A program made the translations under genes and the position numbers. From positions 1 to 64,000 of the forward strand of contig JAENZX010000019.1 in NCBI GenBank assembly GCA_016841045.1: a stretch of 64,000 nt of DNA, in the 5' to 3' direction. This document shows positions 58,891 through 64,000 of this stretch, piece by piece. Within the stretch, counting starts at the first letter, position 1. Each line of letters begins with the position of its first letter. The notes below the pieces were generated by a model that was not told the DNA's origin, made no database searches, and saw only the letters and a list, made by a program, of their open reading frames with translations. The stretch comes from Thermincola carboxydiphila (GTDB lineage: Bacteria > Bacillota > Thermincolia > Thermincolales > UBA2595).

Positions 58891-58926
58891 TCCCCTAATC
58901 AAACTCCGACAAAGAAGGTGGAATCA

Positions 58927-59100
58927 ATGGAAGACGTCAGGTGCAAATGCGGCAAGATTGTTTCTCAATTGGAAGGTGAAGTTATACTAATTAAATGCCG
59001 ACATTGTAAAAGGTTCGTAATTGTTAATTTCTCCAATCAGTCAGGTCAAAGTAAGGCTTCTTCAGAAAAAGAAGGCCGACCTAAAATTGAATATAAGTAA
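58927..59100 (+). CDS. Com-like zinc-ribbon protein 2
   Basis: A 57-residue paralogue of the protein encoded at 58560-58742: DVRCKCGKIV (CxC), ILIKCRHCKRFVIV (CxxC); its C-terminal tail (SSEKEGRPKIEYK) differs. Start at ATG 58927 with GAAGGTGG; the longer frame up to 58888 would lie in the element-3 tail. Flanked by element copies 3 and 4. Again RNA or DNA binding is inferred from Com similarity. Confidence 0.75.
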   Translation: MEDVRCKCGKIVSQLEGEVILIKCRHCKRFVIVNFSNQSGQSKASSEKEGRPKIEYK

Positions 59101-59157
59101 AGTCCGGAGACTAAGAGTCCAGAGGCCAGCAAATTTGATGCTGGCTTATTATTTTAG
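59101..59157 (+). repeat. GTCC-R-GAG RNA-like element, copy 4
   Basis: AGTCCGGAGACT-AAG-AGTCCAGAGGCC, then GCCAGCA-N-TGCTGGC with TTATTATTTT, one base after the Com-like gene 2 stop. Closely matches copies 2 and 3. Confidence 0.75.
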
Positions 59158-59261
59158 GCCAGTTTTTTAGTTGACCTTTAAGGACAATCATGTATTTAAA
59201 AACTCCTATTATTTGTTTGACCATCTATAAGGGTTCTTTATTAAAGAAGGAGGGGTTATTT

Positions 59262-59456
59262 ATGAAAACTTTGTTAGTATCTATTTTGGTGATGGTTATG
59301 TTATTCAGCTTAAGTGTTAGTGCATATACTTCATTTTTCAAAATCCCATTTAAGAGTAAAGCTGTCAAATTAATAGCATTCGTGACTCTGGGAGCAGTAA
59401 CTACAATAGTTACATTTACTGTTTGCCTGACTATTGTATGGCCGCCTGTAATGTAA
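59262..59456 (+). CDS. Small two-helix membrane protein, tandem copy 1
   Basis: A 64-residue protein: hydrophobic VSILVMVMLFSLSVSAY, a short loop FFKIPFKSK, a second helix VKLIAFVTLGAVTTIVTFTVCLTIV, ending WPPVM. Start at ATG 59262 with AAGGAGGGG; a longer frame from 59190 has none. Closely similar to the next gene, so a tandem duplication. No family recognised. Between the zinc-ribbon array and the cytochrome operon; it might accompany the cytochrome complex. Confidence 0.75.
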   Translation: MKTLLVSILVMVMLFSLSVSAYTSFFKIPFKSKAVKLIAFVTLGAVTTIVTFTVCLTIVWPPVM

Positions 59457-59499
59457 TGTTCCAAATAACAATGAAAATTATAAAAAGGGGGAAAAAGTA

Positions 59500-59694
59500 A
59501 TGTCAGTATTGTTTATGATTGGTTTAATTTTAATTCTCGCTTTTGGATTTAGTGTTAGCGCCTATGTAACCTACTTTAAATTGACGCTTAAGAATATCGT
59601 TGCAAAACTGGTTGTATTTGTAACTTTGGGAGTTATTATCTCCACTTTGACGTTCACAATTTCACTTACACTAATTTGGCCGCCGATAATGTGA
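59500..59694 (+). CDS. Small two-helix membrane protein, tandem copy 2
   Basis: A 64-residue paralogue of the preceding protein: SVSAYVTYFKLTLK, VTLGVIISTLTFTISLTLIWPPIM. Shared are SVSAY, FK, VTLG, TFT and the C-terminal WPP-[V/I]-M. ATG 59500 after AAAGGGGG. Two membrane helices. Separated by 43 bases from copy 1. Unknown function. Confidence 0.75.
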   Translation: MSVLFMIGLILILAFGFSVSAYVTYFKLTLKNIVAKLVVFVTLGVIISTLTFTISLTLIWPPIM

Positions 59695-59731
59695 AAAGTC
59701 TAAATCACCAGAATTATGTCTGAGTTAGAAA

Positions 59732-59767
59732 AGGATGAGGCCGGCAGATGCTGCTGGTCCTCATCCT
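59732..59767 (+). other. Strong hairpin before the cytochrome operon
   Basis: AGGATGAGG...CCTCATCCT with additional inner pairs (CGGCAG/CTGCTG). No T-tract follows, so more likely a leader or RNA-processing structure; it ends about 9 bases before the AGAAAGGTGGGAG ribosome site. Confidence 0.6.
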
Positions 59768-59787
59768 AACAAGAAAGGTGGGAGATT

Positions 59788-60717
59788 ATGTGCCCAAAGA
59801 ATAGACGCACCTTATTGGCAATGGTATTAACAATTATAATATACCTCACTTTCTTAATATTTGGATCAGCAGTTTACGCAGAAGACAGTCTTGCAAAGGC
59901 TGCTCGAATTAATGAAGGATGTTTGAGATGTCATGGTGCGCAGGGTTTAAAAACTAAGTTTGACGGCAATACAGTCTCTCTATATGTTGATGAAGAAAAA
60001 TATAAAGTGTCTATGCATGGAACAATGGCTTGTACTTATTGTCATACAAATATTTCGGATTATCCTCATACCAAAGCGTTAACAGGAAAGGCTCTTGTAG
60101 ATCAAGTTAACAGTGAATGCCGTCGATGTCATCAAGATGTTACCTCACTTTATAAGACTAGTATACATGGGCAATTGAACAAGAAAAAGGGGCAATTGAA
60201 CGCATATTGCAGCGATTGTCACGGAATACACAATATTTATAAAAAAGAAGACTTAAAAGCCACTATTTATCACAGCAATGTAATAAAAACCTGTGGTAAA
60301 TGCCATGAAGAGATCTATGAAAAAGCATATATGGAAAGTTTCCATGGAAAAAGCGTCTTCCTGGGGGGCAAGAAAGCTGCCAGTTGTGTAAGCTGCCACG
60401 GCAGCCATACAATTCTGGGGCCAGCCAATCCGGCATCTACGGTTTATAAGGATAATATACCCGAGACTTGTGCCAAATGTCACTTATATCCGCTTGAAAA
60501 TTTTAAAGAAGGAAAAGAACACTTTTTTTTAGAGCCTAAGGGTGATGGGGCACCAATGTTTTGGACACTGATGTTTTTTACATGGTTAACAATAATAGTT
60601 GTAACAACACTCATAATACATATGGAGCTTGAGCTATATAGAAAATTAAAAAATGCTGGCACGACGGATGTTAATCGCCGGAAGGATGTTAATACAGATA
60701 AGAACTATCCGGTTTAA
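59788..60717 (+). CDS. Seven-heme c-type cytochrome, membrane anchored
   Basis: A 309-residue protein with an N-terminal signal/anchor (LAMVLTIIIYLTFLIFGSAVYA) and a C-terminal membrane helix (FWTLMFFTWLTIIVVTTLII). Seven CxxCH motifs: CLRCH, CTYCH, CRRCH, CSDCH, CGKCH, CVSCH, CAKCH, spaced 25-40 residues apart, plus extra histidines (SMHG, SIHG, SFHG) that can ligate the sixth position. No CxxCK, so not a NrfA-like catalytic heme. It is the first gene of a 4-gene operon with a cytochrome b and should transfer electrons outside the membrane. Function is inferred; no known enzyme matches all features. Confidence 0.9.
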   Translation: MCPKNRRTLLAMVLTIIIYLTFLIFGSAVYAEDSLAKAARINEGCLRCHGAQGLKTKFDGNTVSLYVDEEKYKVSMHGTMACTYCHTNISDYPHTKALTGKALVDQVNSECRRCHQDVTSLYKTSIHGQLNKKKGQLNAYCSDCHGIHNIYKKEDLKATIYHSNVIKTCGKCHEEIYEKAYMESFHGKSVFLGGKKAASCVSCHGSHTILGPANPASTVYKDNIPETCAKCHLYPLENFKEGKEHFFLEPKGDGAPMFWTLMFFTWLTIIVVTTLIIHMELELYRKLKNAGTTDVNRRKDVNTDKNYPV

Positions 60718-60738
60718 TAAGGGAAGGAGGGGAACTTG

Positions 60739-61521
60739 ATGATTTCTATGTCTTTAGTTAAAGAATCTTCTTCAAATACACAAGTGAAATATCAACGGTG
60801 GAATATTCACCACCGCATAGTTCATTTTGGAATATTGTCAACATTTACTCTATGTGCATTGACCGGTTTACCTCTTAAGTTTCATTACAAAGGATGGGCT
60901 CAGGTCTTAGCGAAGTTTTTTGGAGGCGGAGATGGATTGCTGCAGTGGCACTTGGTTGGGGCAGTAATACTTTTTATAGTATGTGCTTATCACCTTGTCT
61001 ACAGCATTTCATATGCAGTAATTAAAAAAGATTTTTCAGTAGGTACAAGGCCAACCTTTAAAATGGGGAGAGACATGGTTCAAAATATAAAATATTTTCT
61101 GGGTAAAGTTGAAGAGCCTCCTAAGTTTGATCGGTATACTTACAAGGAATTTCTTGATTACTGGGCTGTTTTTTGGGGGATGGCCATCATTGGTGGCTCA
61201 GGTCTTATGATGTGGCTGCCGGAATGGACCATGAAATATTTTCCACGGTGGGTACTGGACTCCTATCGAATGGGCCATAGCGATGAAGCTGTATTAGCTG
61301 TTTTGGTTATCTTTATCTGGCATTTCTATAATGTCCATTTCAATCCTGATTTCTTCCCAATGAATTACACATGGTGGGATGGTAATATGTCAGAGGAAGT
61401 AATGGAGCATGAGCATGGAGCCGAATTAGAGAGAATCAAGGTCAATAATGAGCTATCTTTTGGTCTAACACGTATGACTATCGTTGATGAATCAGATATT
61501 AATACACCCGGTTTAAAGTAG
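60739..61521 (+). CDS. Cytochrome b, prokaryotic b561/FdnI-like
   Basis: A 260-residue four-helix cytochrome b. Helix I WNIHHRIVHFGILSTFTLCALTGLPLKF, helix II LQWHLVGAVILFIVCAYHLVYS, helix III DYWAVFWGMAIIGGSGLMMWLP, helix IV SDEAVLAVLVIFIWHFYNVHFNPDFFPM; the histidines support two or three b hemes. Such proteins oxidise or reduce menaquinone for periplasmic cytochromes. ATG 60739 after GAAGGAGGGG. Lies 21 bases after the 7-heme gene. Confidence 0.88.
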   Translation: MISMSLVKESSSNTQVKYQRWNIHHRIVHFGILSTFTLCALTGLPLKFHYKGWAQVLAKFFGGGDGLLQWHLVGAVILFIVCAYHLVYSISYAVIKKDFSVGTRPTFKMGRDMVQNIKYFLGKVEEPPKFDRYTYKEFLDYWAVFWGMAIIGGSGLMMWLPEWTMKYFPRWVLDSYRMGHSDEAVLAVLVIFIWHFYNVHFNPDFFPMNYTWWDGNMSEEVMEHEHGAELERIKVNNELSFGLTRMTIVDESDINTPGLK

Positions 61522-61556
61522 TACTCAAAAATTATTAGAAATAAGGGGGAGTCAGC

Positions 61557-61676
61557 ATGTCTAGTCCCTGGTCTAAAAATAAGGGGTTAATTATAAGTGA
61601 AATGATAATTTACGGAGCTATACTAATATGGTTCCTGGCATGGTTTCTACCGATAGGCTTTGGGAAGGTTCACTAA
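61557..61676 (+). CDS. 39-residue single-helix membrane peptide
   Basis: Starts ATG 61557 behind AAGGGGGAGT; SSPWSKNKGLIISEMIIYGAILIWFLAWFLPIGFGKVH. One hydrophobic helix (ISEMIIYGAILIWFLAWFLPIGF). Position between the cytochrome b and the six-heme cytochrome genes, with good ribosome site and no other frame, supports a real subunit of the complex. Easily missed by gene callers. No known family. Confidence 0.72.
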   Translation: MSSPWSKNKGLIISEMIIYGAILIWFLAWFLPIGFGKVH

Positions 61677-61716
61677 AAAATGTTGAATTCAATCCGTAAA
61701 GGAGGCCCGGTATTAC

Positions 61717-62304
61717 ATGAAATTAATAAAGTTTTTTATTGCAACTTTTATAGTGGCAGCCGTGGCAGCAGTTTTCTTCAATTCAAATGCCTTTTCTGAC
61801 GAGAATTACCGAAAAGACATAGGTTTTTGCGTAAACTGCCATGAGATGAAACCCAATTATTTTACCTGGAAGGTTACCTCTCACAATCAATTCGGCTGCA
61901 TAAAATGCCACCAGGATTTAAATCCAACTACATTTGTTTACAAACACTGGAAAGGTGTAGTACCCAATCCAATCGAAAGTAGAGAAATCATACCTGACGG
62001 AGTGTGTAGGAACTGTCATACACAAAAACGAACTATTACTCCACCCGATGATATAATTTTTCCACACCAGCTGCATGTTATGAAACAGATTGACTGCGTT
62101 GATTGCCATAGTAATGTAACACATCTAAACATCGCTGACCATATTAAAAAGAATGAGAATTTCTCTTCTGCAGCTTTTAATGAATCTAAAGCAACGCAGC
62201 TCATAAAGAAAAAAAATCAGATCCCTATGCCGGTTTGCATGAGGTGCCACAATGGTCAAATGGCCACGGATAAATGTAACGCATGCCATAAAAAAGATAA
62301 GTAA
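61717..62304 (+). CDS. Six-heme c-type cytochrome
   Basis: A 195-residue protein with one N-terminal signal/anchor (FFIATFIVAAVAAVFF) and six CxxCH motifs: CVNCH, CIKCH, CRNCH, CVDCH, CMRCH, CNACH. The N-terminal part (IGFCVNCHEMKP, then SHNQFGCIKCH) is NapC/NrfH-like; the rest is more divergent. Last gene of the cytochrome operon. GGAGGCCC ribosome site. A quinol-oxidising or terminal electron-carrier role is inferred. Confidence 0.88.
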   Translation: MKLIKFFIATFIVAAVAAVFFNSNAFSDENYRKDIGFCVNCHEMKPNYFTWKVTSHNQFGCIKCHQDLNPTTFVYKHWKGVVPNPIESREIIPDGVCRNCHTQKRTITPPDDIIFPHQLHVMKQIDCVDCHSNVTHLNIADHIKKNENFSSAAFNESKATQLIKKKNQIPMPVCMRCHNGQMATDKCNACHKKDK

Positions 62305-62357
62305 AAATTCGTATTGTTTAAATGGTATTGAAAATTATTTGTAAGGAGGGGTTTGAA

Positions 62358-62726
62358 ATGAAACTTGCAGACCTGACGTACATTTTAGAAGCTGAAAATT
62401 TATGCTGTCATCATAATCTAGACAAGACGGTACGATTTGTAAGTGCCGGGGATATGATGAGCGATATTCTTACATCTACATATCATCATGCTCTCCTTAT
62501 CACAGGATTGGTAAATATTCAGGTTATCAGGACAGCTGAAATGCTAGACATCGTTGGCATAGTCTTCATAAATGGTAAAAGACCGACAAAGGATATGATT
62601 GAACTGGCAATTAAAAAAGACATTCCACTTATGGTTACAGACAAAACCCTTTACGTGAGTTGTGGGTTGTTATATGAGGCGGGTCTGCAACAATCTTCCT
62701 CTGGTGAATATACAATGGGTCTATAA
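62358..62726 (+). CDS. DRTGG-domain protein
   Basis: A 122-residue protein resembling the DRTGG domain found N-terminal of some HPr-kinase-like and CBS proteins: DKTVRFVSAGDMMSDILTS...ALLITGLVNIQVIRTAEMLDIVGIVFINGKRPTKDMIELAIKKDIPLMVTDKTLYVSCGLLYEAGL. Such stand-alone proteins often lie beside redox or hydrogenase gene clusters. The ATG at 62358 has GGAGGGG. Binding of a ligand or partner is unknown. Ends before a strong terminator, so it may belong to the cytochrome operon. Confidence 0.75.
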   Translation: MKLADLTYILEAENLCCHHNLDKTVRFVSAGDMMSDILTSTYHHALLITGLVNIQVIRTAEMLDIVGIVFINGKRPTKDMIELAIKKDIPLMVTDKTLYVSCGLLYEAGLQQSSSGEYTMGL

Positions 62727-62793
62727 TCAACCACAAGAATGCTATAATGGACTATCCTTGCGGTTTGCCCCATCCAGCTTATAAAATTCTTGC

Positions 62794-62822
62794 CCACGAA
62801 AGTAAAATTTTCGTGGTTTTTC
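62794..62822 (+). terminator. Terminator before pdxS
   Basis: CCACGAAA-N7-TTTCGTGG then TTTTTC, perfect 8-bp stem. Confidence 0.88.
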
Positions 62823-62951
62823 TTTGTCCACTAATTTTTCTTGTCTCTCAGGGAAAACTATAGTAAAATAGTTAAAGTATTACTAATCCCAATAGATTTA
62901 GTTGGAATTAAAACAGTTTAAATTAAAGTTGATATACAGGAGGTTGTATTA

Positions 62952-63836
62952 ATGTCTGAACAGGGTACTTGGAGAGTTAAAAAAGGTCTTGCGGAAATGC
63001 TAAAGGGTGGCGTTATTATGGATGTAACCACTCCTGAACAAGCTAAAATAGCAGAAGCTGCTGGAGCATGTGCAGTTATGGCACTAGAAAGGGTTCCTGC
63101 TGATATCAGAGCAACGGGTGGTGTTGCCAGGATGGCCGACCCAACTATAATTCTTAAAATTATGGATGCAGTTACTATCCCGGTAATGGCTAAGTGCAGA
63201 ATCGGACATTTTGTAGAGGCTCAGATCCTTGAATCTCTTGGTGTTGATTATATAGATGAAAGTGAAGTCTTAACCCCGGCAGATGACAAATTCCATGTTA
63301 ACAAAAATGCTTTTAAGGTACCTTTTGTTTGTGGTGCCAGAAACTTGGGCGAAGCATTAAGAAGGATTGGCGAGGGCGCTGCTATGATTAGGACAAAAGG
63401 CGAGCCCGGAACAGGTGACGTTATTGAAGCTGTAAAGCATATGCGTATGGTAATGAGTGATATTCGCAGACTGCAGAACCTACCAGAAGAAGAATTGATG
63501 ACATTCGCCAAAGAAATGGCTGCCCCTTATGATTTGGTATTAGAAGTTGCAAAGGCTGGAAGGCTTCCTGTAGTTAATTTTGCAGCCGGTGGAATTGCGA
63601 CACCTGCCGATGCTTCATTGATGATGCAGTTGGGATGCGACGGCATTTTTGTCGGTTCCGGTATTTTTAAATCAGGAGATCCCGCAAAGAGGGCAAAAGC
63701 GATAGTAGCAGCCACTACTCATTATAATGACCCTCAGGTTCTGGCTGAAGTATCTAAAGATCTTGGAGAACCAATGGTAGGTATTAATTGTTCAACTATT
63801 GCTGAAATCGAACGTATGCAGTTAAGAGGCTGGTAA
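62952..63836 (+). CDS. pdxS: Pyridoxal 5'-phosphate synthase subunit PdxS
   Basis: A 294-residue TIM barrel; [65 protein letters not shown] with the catalytic lysines, and [24 protein letters not shown]. Makes PLP from ribose 5-phosphate, glyceraldehyde 3-phosphate and ammonia from PdxT. ATG 62952 with CAGGAGG. Confidence 0.98.
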   Translation: MSEQGTWRVKKGLAEMLKGGVIMDVTTPEQAKIAEAAGACAVMALERVPADIRATGGVARMADPTIILKIMDAVTIPVMAKCRIGHFVEAQILESLGVDYIDESEVLTPADDKFHVNKNAFKVPFVCGARNLGEALRRIGEGAAMIRTKGEPGTGDVIEAVKHMRMVMSDIRRLQNLPEEELMTFAKEMAAPYDLVLEVAKAGRLPVVNFAAGGIATPADASLMMQLGCDGIFVGSGIFKSGDPAKRAKAIVAATTHYNDPQVLAEVSKDLGEPMVGINCSTIAEIERMQLRGW

Positions 63837-63864
63837 TAGCTAAAAACTATAGGGAGTAACGAAA

Positions 63865-64000
63865 ATGCGAGTAGGAGTTTTAGCTTTACAGGGAGCATTC
63901 ATTGAGCACGAAAAAATTTTAAAAGAACTTGGATGCGAAACTATCCAGGTCAGAAAAAAAGAGCAGTTGGAAGAAATAGACGGATTAATAATTCCTGGTG
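63865..64000 (+). CDS. pdxT: Glutaminase subunit PdxT, 3' end outside window
   Basis: The first 45 residues only: [21 protein letters not shown], then a cut frame ending DGLIIPG, both typical of PdxT (class I glutamine amidotransferase supplying ammonia to PdxS). GGGAG before the ATG; 28 bases after pdxS. Catalytic triad lies outside the window. Confidence 0.95.
   Translation, partial: MRVGVLALQGAFIEHEKILKELGCETIQVRKKEQLEEIDGLIIPG

Overview
This window is the replication-origin region of a low-to-moderate GC, endospore-forming anaerobic Firmicute, most likely a Clostridia/Desulfotomaculia (Peptococcaceae-like) bacterium. The reasons are the gene order rpsF-ssb-rpsR / rplI-lonC-dnaB-purA / parA-parB-rsmG-mnmG-mnmE-jag-yidC-yidD-rnpA-rpmH / dnaA-dnaN-recF-remB-gyrB-gyrA / pdxST, two sporulation-linked genes (lonC, yyaC), and a redox gene content (hydrogenase-like complex, multiheme cytochromes, Lar nickel-cofactor genes) typical of anaerobes. 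Clusters of DnaA boxes lie on both sides of dnaA (about 48.88-49.38 kb and 50.81-51.06 kb). Most genes left of this point read on the minus strand and nearly all genes to its right on the plus strand, as expected for forks leaving a bipartite oriC.

Layout. 0-3.3 kb: a TetR-regulated lipid module (Spinster-type MFS carrier plus Aas-type acyltransferase/acyl-ACP synthetase, cut by the window edge). 3.3-8.7 kb: pabC-pabB, a structured leader with promoter and terminator, purA and an FAD oxidoreductase. 8.7-12.3 kb: PadR plus an Fsr-like MFS pump, two small membrane genes and copies of a palindromic repeat. 12.3-18.6 kb: dnaB, lonC, rplI, yybS, a MazG-like gene, rpsR, ssb, rpsF. 18.6-27.5 kb: a third repeat copy, metY, a cNMP/DUF2225 fusion, ychF, DUF951, MscS, a HEAT protein and an M18 aminopeptidase. 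27.5-30 kb: an MBOAT/SGNH cell-surface acylation cassette ending in a 37-residue DltX-like microprotein. 30.1-33.1 kb: a three-gene [NiFe]-hydrogenase-like operon whose large subunit has lost both CxxC nickel-binding motifs. 33.3-40.4 kb: yyaC, small unknown genes, a phosphoribosyltransferase, larE-larB-larC and a cysteine desulfurase. 40.5-48.8 kb: two parS sites, the parAB/tRNA-modification/membrane-insertion block and rpmH. 48.8-58.2 kb: oriC, dnaA, dnaN, recF, remB, gyrB, gyrA.

58.1-62.7 kb is the accessory region right of gyrA. It holds four copies of a previously unfamiliar RNA-like element (two GTCC-R-GAG mini-hairpins followed by a terminator-like hairpin) interleaved with two small Com-like zinc-ribbon genes, two tandem 64-residue membrane proteins, and an operon for a seven-heme cytochrome, a cytochrome b, a 39-residue membrane peptide and a six-heme cytochrome. 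The window ends in pdxS and the start of pdxT.

The strongest candidates for undescribed biology are: (1) the nickel-site-less hydrogenase-like complex with intact iron-sulfur relay and cytochrome b; (2) the zinc-ribbon plus repeated RNA-element array; (3) the MBOAT-SGNH-microprotein cassette without dltA/dltC; (4) the 7-heme/b/39-aa/6-heme complex; and (5) the palindromic repeat family. All calls come from reading the sequence and remembered family knowledge; no database search was run.
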